DNA from: a virus
Direction: 5' to 3' (one strand)
Length of the DNA stretch: 32,248 nucleotides
IMG/VR virus record: IMGVR_UViG_3300028773_000015
Location: 1-32,248 of that record
How positions within the stretch are numbered: position 1 is the first letter of the stretch; each line of letters begins with the position of its first letter. Shown here piece after piece: positions 1 through 6,936 of this stretch. The position numbers and the translations under genes are program-made. The notes under the pieces were generated by a model that did not search any database, was not told the origin of the DNA, and saw nothing but the letters and a program-made list of their open reading frames with translations.

Positions 1-45
1 ATCGAAAGCTGCCTTGTTTTCTGCGAACCGATCTGCTCGGCGCAC
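1..45 (-). CDS. Possible start of a gene cut off by the window edge
   Basis: A GTG codon sits two bases after the TAG stop of the EndoVII-like gene and opens a frame that runs off the left end, reading MRRADRFAENKAAFD. The packing matches the other junctions here. Only 15 codons are visible, so no function can be assigned, and the frame could be open by chance. Confidence 0.3.
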   Translation of the reverse strand, partial: MRRADRFAENKAAFD

Positions 46-46
46 C

Positions 47-475
47 CTACTTACGTTTGAGTCCACTCTTACCTTTCGTTACTTTCGTTATCTTCATTCC
101 AGCCAAGATCTTAGCCCTAACCTTCGTACCAATACGCCCTATGGCTGTAAATATCCTTTTCCCTAAAGCAATAGCTGCCGGAGGGTTCTGAACGTATTGG
201 GCTGCGTTTATAACTAAAACATCGTTATCTCGAAACTTGCCAAGAGCACGATTGCAAGTAAAACAAAGCAGGCCCCTTAACTCACCTGTAAGATGATTGT
301 GGTCTACTGCGAAGTCATTTTTGAAGTCTGATCTTGGACGTTTACATATACCACAGCAACCATCTTGGGACTTGAATATTAGCCGGTAGTCTGCGAGTGT
401 AATGTGAAACTCTCGTTGTAGACGAAGATCTTTGGCTCGTTCCTTCGGTGTCAACTTACTTAGTTTGATGGACAA
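47..475 (-). CDS. Recombination endonuclease VII-like HNH nuclease
   Basis: A small nuclease of the endonuclease VII type, which cleaves branched DNA or acts as a free-standing homing nuclease. The zinc and active-site core is clear: a CGIC pair, then DHNHLTGELRGLLCFTCN, which supplies the histidines of the beta-beta-alpha-metal fold and the second CxxC pair. The C-terminus is strongly basic (KVTKGKSGLKRK), suiting DNA binding. I prefer a TTG start at 475 because AAGGA lies eight bases upstream; another TTG at 499 has no ribosome site. Either start overlaps the end of the kinase-like gene, so translation is probably coupled. Whether it is a resolvase or a homing enzyme cannot be decided from sequence. 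Confidence 0.85.
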   Translation of the reverse strand: MSIKLSKLTPKERAKDLRLQREFHITLADYRLIFKSQDGCCGICKRPRSDFKNDFAVDHNHLTGELRGLLCFTCNRALGKFRDNDVLVINAAQYVQNPPAAIALGKRIFTAIGRIGTKVRAKILAGMKITKVTKGKSGLKRK

Positions 476-990
476 GTTGTGTTTCCTTCGAGGAAGCAAC
501 CCATGTCAATAAGCTTCAAGTTCCCGTCTTTGTCTTCCGCCCAATTGCCAGCATTATGCAAGTCAGAGTCTTCGACACCATGGTAGCGGTTAACAAGATA
601 TTCGAGTTTCCTGATAGTATCTGAATGCCTCTTGTGACCGACTCGCTTGTATTTCGGCATAACGATTGTACCGTACGTGTGATTGAAGTACAGAATCTCT
701 GGCATAAGGGGCTTGAACATCTGCCATCTCTTTGCCTTTGACTTCATGACCTTTCTGATAGCGTCGACCTCAAGCCAGCTATGCTCGATACTGTATTCGA
801 TACGTTCTATGGACTGACCCTCACACCTCGGTAATTTGATGATCAGGTCCGTACCGATGATCTGGTACGCGTCTCTGTACGCGCCCCCGCCGACAGGCCG
901 TAGGCTGAATCCACATTGCACCATCAGTTGCCTCTCCGTCTTTGGGTGATGATAGCGTATTGCTTCGAGGGCGCTTTCACGACGAGTCAT
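460..990 (-). CDS. Miniature protein-kinase-like / phosphotransferase-fold protein
   Basis: This 176-residue protein carries the landmarks of the kinase/aminoglycoside-phosphotransferase fold in order. There is a glycine-rich loop (GGGAYRDAY, about residues 34-42), a lysine in a following strand (IIKLP, K52), a catalytic-loop motif DLHNAGN (D143 to N149) and a DFG-like IDMG (D162). It ends shortly after that motif, so the usual C-lobe helices are missing and the protein is much shorter than ordinary kinases. Its ATG overlaps the TAA stop of the primase-helicase (TAATG), so the two are translationally coupled. Substrate is unknown; it could phosphorylate a host protein or small molecule, or be a pseudokinase. 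Confidence 0.65.
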   Translation of the reverse strand: MTRRESALEAIRYHHPKTERQLMVQCGFSLRPVGGGAYRDAYQIIGTDLIIKLPRCEGQSIERIEYSIEHSWLEVDAIRKVMKSKAKRWQMFKPLMPEILYFNHTYGTIVMPKYKRVGHKRHSDTIRKLEYLVNRYHGVEDSDLHNAGNWAEDKDGNLKLIDMGCFLEGNTTCPSN

Positions 991-3083
991 TAGATGCCGA
1001 TCTCCTCAGTCTCTTTCGGTTCCTCAGCTATCGTCTCAGATGCAGTTGCGTCGACGGAAGCTGGTGCGGTTTTCTCTACGGCCTTTTTGAGACCGGCGAG
1101 GTTCTGGTTTTGTATCTGTGCAGCGTGGCCGACGTTGTGGTTGGCCATTGCCTGAATGACTTTCTTCTGATGCTCCGACATCTCACTTACGGTCGAGGTA
1201 GCTCCGTTCATGTGGAGTTCACACCGGCCACCAGAGCTATAGCGGCTCAGGCCTACGGTCAGAAGCATACGATCAGAGAACGTCGCCTCTTCTTCCATCG
1301 GCGCGCCGCTGTCGAACTGCATGACGTCGGCGGTATTGTTGTTCGCGATACGTGGGCGGTGCAGCGTCAACATGCAATCGCAGTCCTTCGCGATCTGTGA
1401 CGAGCCGTCTACGTTATCGGTTGACACCATCCCACCGCCCTGGATACGGTTCGGCTGGAGGATGCGAATAATCTGGACACCGTAATCTTTCGCGATCTGC
1501 GAAATAACCTTGCTGATCTCCGATAGGTGCTCGGTACGGTTACGGCCTTGGCCTCGCGGCGTCGTATCGGCCAGTCGTTGAATGTTGTCGATGGCAATCC
1601 ACTTTACTCCATAGCGTCGGATACAGGCACGCATCAGGTTATAGATGTCTTCGCAGTTCTTGTACTGAGGATAGCAGAAGTAGAAGTCTCCTTCACGATC
1701 CTGTACTTCCTTTTGAAGCTTCGGCACTGCCTCTTTGAACTTCGCGAGGAGAGCATGGGACTCAGCTTCGTCCTTTGGTAGGTTGTCTTCGATACCTGCC
1801 TTGTGCGAGACCCACTTACGGGCCATGCGCGCTCTGGTCATTTCGAGACAGATGAACACACCGTCTTCACCGTATGTGGAGCACATGTGCTCCATCAGGT
1901 TCATCGCATAGGTAGTCTTTCCAACCTTCTCAGGTGCGAGGATGTCAATGACATCACCCTCGTCAAATCCCACGAGCTTATTCTGGCTAGGCCAAGCGGA
2001 CTTATACTTCGGTTCCAGGCCGCTCTTCCCTTCGAGCTCGTCCATAAACTCAGAAAGCGAATCCTTGGAACTCGCAACGCCATCAACGTCAAAGAGAACA
2101 GCTTCCTCTTTGAGCTTCGCGAACGATTCTGCTGTACCGCCGCCGAACGTGAAGTATTCATTCAAGTCCTTCCCGAGGCGTTCAGTGCCATCGTCTTTAG
2201 GTACCATGAAGTCTGGTAGAGTAATCTTCCAGCACTTCTCAATGCCGATCTTCGCTGCGAGAGTCTGCGCTGCTTTCTGGCCCACTTTGTCTTTGTCATA
2301 GCAAATGTATATCTTTTCCAGTTCGAGTTTATCGAGTACGTCGATCCACTCGGCCTTCTTAAAGTTAGCGCCTGGTACACCACAGATGTCTATGACAGCG
2401 TGATCCATTGCTGAGATACAGTTGGCCTCACCTTCGACCATCACGATCTCTTTGAGGCCTTCCTTGTTCAGAGCCTCCTGATTGTACAGCGGCACCGTCC
2501 AGCCCATCGGAGAGCTAAACGCCTTCGGTACCTTACCAGGATTGTCCATGTCAGGGCAAGTCCGGTAATGTACGAAGACACTGTTGGAATTAACCAAGTA
2601 CGGGTAGATGATAGCCGGAACCTTACCGGTTTCACGGAAGTACCGTTCTGGTGTGTATCCTAGTTTCTGCTGCTCGATGATGGCGCGCGAGAAGCCGCGA
2701 CCGTTCATCAGGTAGTCCATTGCGTTTGCGTTTTCGAGGAGGGCTTGATGAGCCTCTTCTAGATCAGGTAGTTCTTCTGTCTTGCGTCCTGTGTCGCCTG
2801 AGTCCTTGCGCGATTCGACTTCAGGGATAGTCACTCCTAAATGCTGCTTCAGGCTGGTTAGATTGCCCTGCTTACCACACTTCATGCAGGCGCACAAACC
2901 GTCCCTGTTTGCCTGCGAGTCATCTGCACCATGCAGAGACATCCTAAAATGGTACCCATCTTTGTCGCAGTAAGGGCAAGTCTCAATCTCATATTGTGGA
3001 GGACCGGCTGATCTCCAATTCCAGCCCCGAGAGGTAATAAACTGCATCGCCTTGCTTGTTACTAGTTCACTTGGTACAGTCAT
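990..3083 (-). CDS. Bifunctional DNA primase-helicase (T7 gp4/Twinkle-like)
   Basis: Replicative enzyme that primes and unwinds DNA at the phage fork. An N-terminal zinc-binding domain has cysteines at about 36, 39, 66 and 69. A Toprim domain follows with VEGE (E217) and YDKDK (D263, D265). The C-terminal RecA-type helicase has a P-loop APEKVGKTT (383-391), an LEM segment typical of DnaB-family helicases, a Walker B strand IAIDN (about 496-500) and the later GSSQIAKDCD element. The 697-residue length suits a fused primase-helicase. The tail is acidic and ends ETEEIGI, resembling the SSB-like protein's tail. The ATG lies only 11 bases after the -10 box and has no ribosome site, so the message may be almost leaderless. 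Confidence 0.95.
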   Translation of the reverse strand: MTVPSELVTSKAMQFITSRGWNWRSAGPPQYEIETCPYCDKDGYHFRMSLHGADDSQANRDGLCACMKCGKQGNLTSLKQHLGVTIPEVESRKDSGDTGRKTEELPDLEEAHQALLENANAMDYLMNGRGFSRAIIEQQKLGYTPERYFRETGKVPAIIYPYLVNSNSVFVHYRTCPDMDNPGKVPKAFSSPMGWTVPLYNQEALNKEGLKEIVMVEGEANCISAMDHAVIDICGVPGANFKKAEWIDVLDKLELEKIYICYDKDKVGQKAAQTLAAKIGIEKCWKITLPDFMVPKDDGTERLGKDLNEYFTFGGGTAESFAKLKEEAVLFDVDGVASSKDSLSEFMDELEGKSGLEPKYKSAWPSQNKLVGFDEGDVIDILAPEKVGKTTYAMNLMEHMCSTYGEDGVFICLEMTRARMARKWVSHKAGIEDNLPKDEAESHALLAKFKEAVPKLQKEVQDREGDFYFCYPQYKNCEDIYNLMRACIRRYGVKWIAIDNIQRLADTTPRGQGRNRTEHLSEISKVISQIAKDYGVQIIRILQPNRIQGGGMVSTDNVDGSSQIAKDCDCMLTLHRPRIANNNTADVMQFDSGAPMEEEATFSDRMLLTVGLSRYSSGGRCELHMNGATSTVSEMSEHQKKVIQAMANHNVGHAAQIQNQNLAGLKKAVEKTAPASVDATASETIAEEPKETEEIGI

Positions 3084-3094
3084 TTGCTAATTCA

Positions 3095-3123
3095 AATATA
3101 CAGTAAAAAGGGCCGTTTGTCAA
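3095..3123 (-). promoter_or_regulatory. Sigma70-type promoter of the primase-helicase
   Basis: Minus-strand TTGACA, a 17-base spacer and TATATT: a perfect -35 with a five-of-six -10. The -10 box is 11 bases from the ATG, leaving a leader of only about five bases. Confidence 0.8.
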
Positions 3124-3125
3124 GC

Positions 3126-3707
3126 CTAAATTTCATCATCTCTGAAGAGTCTTTGTTGCTGCTCTTTAGTAGACGCCATTGCATCTAATCTCTGTAAAAA
3201 CATTTCCATCGGATCGGGGGCCATATTCGCAGCACGCTCGTCATCATCATGTCGTAAAGTAAGCTTTACTTCTATGCTGGCGAACTTGGCCATGAGGTCG
3301 CAGATCTGACCCGCCGATGGAGGCGCTTCCTGGTCTTCTTTTGAACGGCCTTGGTTCCAATCAGAGAAAACCTTTGAAGCACGGATCAGTCTTGAATAGT
3401 AAGAGGTATCTCGCGTAGGAGATTCTATCTTACCCTCTTGCACTTCCTCTTGGTACTGCTGACCGATAGACTTTGGAAAAAAGGCTTTCATCTTGGCATA
3501 CCAATCGCCGGAGAACGTAGCCTCATTGGTGGTAACCGTGGCGTCACCCATCTTTAGTTCGACTTCGGTGCACGCACTGTCTACGTCTAACTTCGCCAAC
3601 TTCAACCTTGCCCACTCAGGTAGTTTTGGACCTTTGCTTCCCGAGAATGGTAGCGGAGACGTGTGAGTTAGTTTGTCGCTTTTCTTGGAAAACTTATTCT
3701 GTCCCAT
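3126..3707 (-). CDS. Hypothetical protein with FRDDEI C-terminal tail
   Basis: A 193-residue soluble, charged protein with no family I recognise. The first 30 residues are basic and serine-rich (GQNKFSKKSDK) and look disordered. A middle section carries YYSRLIRASKVFSDW, and the C-terminal half is helical and rich in Asp and Gln. It ends QQQRLFRDDEI; nearly the same final segment closes unrelated proteins at 9205, 19301 and, in looser form, 19572 and 23808. Its stop lies directly before the primase-helicase promoter, and its ATG abuts the stop of the exported protein at 3708, so it is the last gene of the preceding transcription unit. Confidence 0.75.
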   Translation of the reverse strand: MGQNKFSKKSDKLTHTSPLPFSGSKGPKLPEWARLKLAKLDVDSACTEVELKMGDATVTTNEATFSGDWYAKMKAFFPKSIGQQYQEEVQEGKIESPTRDTSYYSRLIRASKVFSDWNQGRSKEDQEAPPSAGQICDLMAKFASIEVKLTLRHDDDERAANMAPDPMEMFLQRLDAMASTKEQQQRLFRDDEI

Positions 3708-3959
3708 TTATATCTGCACCATCACTATGTACCGTGATCGTCCCTTAGCTGCGAGAATGGCTGACAGGCAAGACTTCTTAGAGAAGCTTACACCGAACGT
3801 AGGCGAGTAGTAAAACCAACCCACCTCCGGTACCTCAGAGCAGACGTTATCATCCGGTGTCAGCGGTAGGATCGGATCAGGCGTTGGCGTGCTGACTTGA
3901 GCTGCCATCGGGATAGCAAGAAGGAGCGGGAGTAGGATTCGACTTCGCATGTTTGCCAT
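3708..3959 (-). CDS. Small exported or membrane-anchored protein
   Basis: An 83-residue protein starting MANMRSRILLPLLLAIP, a basic N-terminus followed by a hydrophobic stretch and an AQVS region that could be a signal peptidase site. The mature part is proline-rich (TPTPDPILPLTPDD), then has two cysteines that could form a disulfide in the periplasm. I chose ATG 3959 rather than the longer in-frame start because it gives a clean signal peptide. It begins inside the last codons of the HhH-GPD gene, overlapping by 83 bases in another frame. No family recognised. Confidence 0.6.
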   Translation of the reverse strand: MANMRSRILLPLLLAIPMAAQVSTPTPDPILPLTPDDNVCSEVPEVGWFYYSPTFGVSFSKKSCLSAILAAKGRSRYIVMVQI

Positions 3960-4536
3960 GATAGTAGTTCCACACCTCAGTGTCAAGTTGTCTTACGGTT
4001 TTATTTTGGTTAACTGCAATGATTTTGAATGCCATTTCTAGTCGATTGTATAGCGTACCTGAAGGAGGGGTAGATGTAGGTACTTTATAGACGCCTTGGG
4101 CGCGGAGGAACTTCAGGATATGCGTGTCGAGCGGAACGCAATCGGCCTTGGGGTTCGTGTAGAGAACGATTAACGAGGCGGTCTTAGGGCCGATGCCGTC
4201 GATTTGCTGGAGACCCTGGAGCGTAATCGGTATGCCCGGCAACGTGACTTGCTTATAGGCCTTTTCGATCCTGGTGTACTGGCCGAACTTGAACTCCTTC
4301 AGTCTGTCCGACAACTGCTTCGTTGTGATGAGGTAGTTGATCTTGGCGAAGGGACCTGAGAACGCCCAGCCCTCGGGCTTGATCGAGTCGAGCAGTGCAT
4401 TCAGTTTCGTCTCTGTGCCCTTCGCGCCCTTACCGGCGACGGCTATCGAGAAAAGGATGAACCATTCCTTTTGTGCATGGGTCAACTTGGCTGGGATGTT
4501 GGTTGGATCGACACTTTGCTTTTTCTTGCTGCCCAT
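3877..4536 (-). CDS. HhH-GPD base-excision DNA glycosylase (EndoIII-like)
   Basis: A DNA glycosylase/lyase of the helix-hairpin-helix GPD superfamily. The hairpin IDGIGPKTAS (about 112-121) carries the lysine (K118) that bifunctional enzymes use as nucleophile. VPLDTHILKF follows with the catalytic aspartate (D137), matching endonuclease III's GVGRKTA and VDTH motifs. There is no C-terminal iron-sulfur cysteine cluster, and the 219-residue length fits a compact version. It may excise damaged bases or bases modified by a host defence; substrate cannot be inferred. It starts downstream of a terminator in an AT-rich stretch with GAGGGCC before the ATG. The last 30 residues are low-complexity Pro/Ser and overlap the next gene. 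Confidence 0.8.
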   Translation of the reverse strand: MGSKKKQSVDPTNIPAKLTHAQKEWFILFSIAVAGKGAKGTETKLNALLDSIKPEGWAFSGPFAKINYLITTKQLSDRLKEFKFGQYTRIEKAYKQVTLPGIPITLQGLQQIDGIGPKTASLIVLYTNPKADCVPLDTHILKFLRAQGVYKVPTSTPPSGTLYNRLEMAFKIIAVNQNKTVRQLDTEVWNYYHGKHAKSNPTPAPSCYPDGSSSQHANA

Positions 4537-4595
4537 TGGCCCTCGTCATATTGCAACTTTAGGTTATAAATCAATTATGTTTATTATGTTTCTTG

Positions 4596-4626
4596 AATAA
4601 AAAGAGGGCCATCACTGACCCTCTTT
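4596..4626 (-). terminator. Rho-independent terminator
   Basis: On the minus strand AAAGAGGG pairs with CCCTCTTT across a ten-base loop and runs into TTTTTATT, ending transcription after the gene at 4665. The + strand also reads as a hairpin with a weaker T tract. The following 60 bases before ATG 4536 are AT-rich and probably hold a promoter (TATAAC or CATAAT), which I cannot fix. Confidence 0.8.
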
Positions 4627-4664
4627 ACTGCTATCACCTCGCCGTGCCTTGTAGGTTGGTAGAT

Positions 4665-5120
4665 TTAGATCTCTACTGTGACCTTCAATGCCTTGCCGCC
4701 CTCGTTTACACGCTTGCGTCCACTATCTTTAAACGCTTTGTCTGCTGCCTCTTCAGTGGCATGGCTGTGGCCCTCGGGACGAGTGGCGTTGTAGATGTTG
4801 AAGTACACATCCTTGGTCTCGACCTTCATGAAGAAGGTGCGGTCCTGTTCCCAATCTGCTCCACTTTTGTTGGTATGGCCTCCAATGGTACGCACAACCA
4901 CTGTACCATTTAAGACGCCAGCAAGTGAAAAACCATCCATGACGCCTTCGAACACCTTGATGTTAGTGACGGGTTTACCTGCTCCTGTAATTACAGGCTT
5001 ACCCGCAAGTGCTGCTGCAAGATCGAAAGGTTTGCAACCTTCCGGGAGCGGCTTGGGTGTTGGTGAAGATGGATAATGTGCGGTATAGATTAAGTTTCCG
5101 TTTTCGAAATTTAATGCCAC
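4665..5120 (-). CDS. Hypothetical protein, probably beta-rich
   Basis: A 151-residue protein starting with GTG, eight bases after a strong AAGGAGG site. No family recognised. It has short beta-prone stretches (GVLNGTVVVRTIGG, KVETKDVYFNIYN) and a lysine-rich end (DSGRKRVNEGGKALKVTVEI). No membrane segment, signal peptide or metal motif is visible. It appears to be transcribed alone, with its own promoter at 5147-5174 and a terminator behind it, which suggests an abundant or separately timed product. Confidence 0.75.
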   Translation of the reverse strand: MALNFENGNLIYTAHYPSSPTPKPLPEGCKPFDLAAALAGKPVITGAGKPVTNIKVFEGVMDGFSLAGVLNGTVVVRTIGGHTNKSGADWEQDRTFFMKVETKDVYFNIYNATRPEGHSHATEEAADKAFKDSGRKRVNEGGKALKVTVEI

Positions 5121-5146
5121 GGTGTCCTCCTTGGACGGGTTATTGG

Positions 5147-5174
5147 TTTATAGTACCGAGCCTGCGGGTGTCGA
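5147..5174 (-). promoter_or_regulatory. Promoter of the gene at 4665
   Basis: Minus-strand TCGACA, a 16-base spacer and TATAAA: five of six at both boxes. It lies 26 bases before the GTG start and leaves room for the AAGGAGG site. The rest of the gap 5121-5247 shows nothing else clear. Confidence 0.6.
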
Positions 5175-5247
5175 GTGTAGCTGGGTTGATCAGTTCCTCA
5201 GCATTGCTCCCTCGCTCACCCGAGGACGATCTTGTACAACTATACCG

Positions 5248-6498
5248 TTACTTGCTGTCCTTGTCAAGGAAAACATTACTGACCACTTTGAGCTGCTTGC
5301 GACCGAGGCCGCGCACACGCTCCTCCTTGACGGTCTTGAGGACGTTGCCCTCACGGATGTTCTTTGCACATGGGACTGCCGAGAGGCCGTCGACGTAAAG
5401 CAGGAGAGCCTGACTGTAAGCACCGAACGTACCTCGGTACAACTCAGGAACCCGTACTGATTCGTCAGGCACAGCAGCAAGGAAAGTATCGTAGTCATAG
5501 AACGTGTGTGTCTCAGGGTTGAAGATGTCGAAGGCCAAGAATTTGACCTCACCTTTCTTCGTTCCGTATGCCCACTTGTCGCCCTGCGTCGGCACCAGCT
5601 CACCCCACAGGACTAAGCCTGGGTTCTCCGCGCACCATGCGCCGATCCAAGGGTTCTGAACGAGAGCCTTGCGGAACTCATCCTTCGAGTCAGCATGCTT
5701 CCACTGTGTCCGTGACCCGGCGTACTGGATACCGTCGAGGTACATGTACCGCGCGTTCGATCCGTGAACCTTCTCAGTCACCACGATCTCATCGTCACCA
5801 GCGAACGTGCCCTTGTAGTTCTTGAAGGCTTCGATGTCGTACGTTGGGATAGCGATGGGCGTGTCGATAGGACCGAGGTGTGTCTGAGGGAATAGCTTGC
5901 GCATGATGCCATGCCATGCAAATCGGACCCAACCCTTCAGAGTCTTCGGACGGCGCGCCTTGCGTGCCGGTGCGGATGCGCTTGGGTCTTCGGGCTTGTC
6001 GGCGTCTGGGTCGTAATGGGTGATGCCGAGAAGGTCAGACACATCATCACCTTCGTTTACTTCTTTGGTATAAAGTGTTACACCACATTCGTGCATGTAA
6101 CCACCAGGAATATACTGAAAGGTGACCCCATCGCTCATAAATCCGAAAGCATTAGAAGAGATGAAGTCACTAACTGGCAGAAGCAGGCCTTCGGAATATT
6201 GACCACGGAACTTGCGAACCGTGATGCGTCTGCGCTTGGCCGGTACCGTACCGTCGATGCCAACGTGACCTTCCCATATGAATTTAAATGGGATCGTCTG
6301 CGGCACGACCGAGTCGGGCTGAATGTAGACAGCGAGGTCACCAATAGCGAACTGTCCCTTACGCACAACAACTTGGTACCCACCGATTACGATTAGTTCG
6401 AGATCGGTTGTCTCAGGATCAGGGTGTGCGAGCACTTCAGCTACACGGACGATGTTGGCTTGATGATTAGACTTCTTAACTTCAGGAGTGGTTGTCAT
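5248..6498 (-). CDS. RNA ligase, DRB0094/Rnl5-like
   Basis: An ATP-dependent RNA ligase of the nucleotidyltransferase superfamily, resembling the Deinococcus DRB0094 type that carries an extra N-terminal OB-like domain. Motif I is TEKVHGSNARY with the adenylated lysine at K243. Later motifs are LVLWGELV, VKFLAFDIF and a C-terminal RKQLKVVSN that supplies the motif V lysine. Residues 1-160 form the extra beta-rich domain, joined by a Pro/Ala/Lys linker near 175-185. It would seal nicked RNA, for example tRNAs cut by host defence nucleases. The start is close behind its own promoter. A second, T4 Rnl1-like ligase lies at 12998, so this phage carries two unrelated RNA-sealing enzymes. Confidence 0.88.
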   Translation of the reverse strand: MTTTPEVKKSNHQANIVRVAEVLAHPDPETTDLELIVIGGYQVVVRKGQFAIGDLAVYIQPDSVVPQTIPFKFIWEGHVGIDGTVPAKRRRITVRKFRGQYSEGLLLPVSDFISSNAFGFMSDGVTFQYIPGGYMHECGVTLYTKEVNEGDDVSDLLGITHYDPDADKPEDPSASAPARKARRPKTLKGWVRFAWHGIMRKLFPQTHLGPIDTPIAIPTYDIEAFKNYKGTFAGDDEIVVTEKVHGSNARYMYLDGIQYAGSRTQWKHADSKDEFRKALVQNPWIGAWCAENPGLVLWGELVPTQGDKWAYGTKKGEVKFLAFDIFNPETHTFYDYDTFLAAVPDESVRVPELYRGTFGAYSQALLLYVDGLSAVPCAKNIREGNVLKTVKEERVRGLGRKQLKVVSNVFLDKDSK

Positions 6499-6507
6499 AG
6501 TTTCCTT

Positions 6508-6536
6508 ATACTACAGCATAATAGGCTATCTGTCAA
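6508..6536 (-). promoter_or_regulatory. Promoter of the Rnl5-like ligase
   Basis: Minus-strand TTGACA, 17 bases, TAGTAT. Only nine bases (AAGGAAACT) separate the -10 box from the ATG, so the transcript would begin within about three bases of the start codon and exclude most of the ribosome site. Confidence 0.75.
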
Positions 6537-6545
6537 GCTGATTCG

Positions 6546-6851
6546 TTAGTTCGGAAGGCCTTTGATCGGTGCCCAGAACTGCATACCGAGCTCGGTCGGT
6601 ACGAATACGCGGAATACTCGCTTCGAGTTGATGGCCGCAAGTTCTTTGGAAAGTCTTTCCTTGAAATCATCGGTCTTTTCTTCGAGGAAGCCCAGGTCTA
6701 CTAGATCCATCAGATCGTTTGATTGGAAGAACATCATCTTGGCCTGCTCTTCCGTGTCCGTAGATACCGTCAGAGGCATGAGTATGACCGGCGATGGAGA
6801 GGCCACGACATCTTTCATTGTAGTGTCTTGAAACTTTGTGATGGTATACAT
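6546..6851 (-). CDS. Hypothetical protein, 101 residues
   Basis: A small, probably soluble protein with no recognised family. It starts MYTITKFQDTTMKDVV, has a hydrophobic strand (SPVILMPLTVS) and a central helical acidic stretch (NDLMDLVDLGFLEEKTDD). The C-terminal strand-rich end is RVFRVFVPTELGMQF. A GGAAGAGG site seven bases upstream supports ATG 6851. It is the last gene of the helicase group and is followed directly by the ligase promoter. Confidence 0.7.
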   Translation of the reverse strand: MYTITKFQDTTMKDVVASPSPVILMPLTVSTDTEEQAKMMFFQSNDLMDLVDLGFLEEKTDDFKERLSKELAAINSKRVFRVFVPTELGMQFWAPIKGLPN

Positions 6852-6934
6852 TTACGCCTCTTCCTTCGGGACATAGCCAACTAATTCCGCTATTTTTGTG
6901 AGCAGCTTTCCATCTCGGCAATTGATTCAACCAT
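6852..6934 (-). pseudogene. Micro-ORF interrupted at an A5 run
   Basis: ATG 6934 follows the helicase stop and reads MVESIAEMESCSQK, then hits TAG immediately after a run of five A on the minus strand (6891-6895). One extra A, or a -1 slip on that run, joins it to IAELVGYVPKEEA, which ends in TAA directly before ATG 6851. That gives a 27-residue helical peptide filling the gap exactly. It is a frameshifted gene, a slippage site, or a sequencing error in the homopolymer. No SD-like site is obvious for the ATG. Confidence 0.4.
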
Positions 6935-6936
6935 AG

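Noticed and set aside
942-1400. Plus-strand gene opposite the primase-helicase
   Set aside because: It lies antisense to a clearly coding helicase domain and has no recognisable protein features; most plus-strand frames in this window are of this kind.
6667-6930. 87-residue minus-strand frame (NQLPRWKAAHKNSG...)
   Set aside because: It overlaps the better-supported gene at 6546 in another frame and has irregular, His/Arg-rich composition without a ribosome site.
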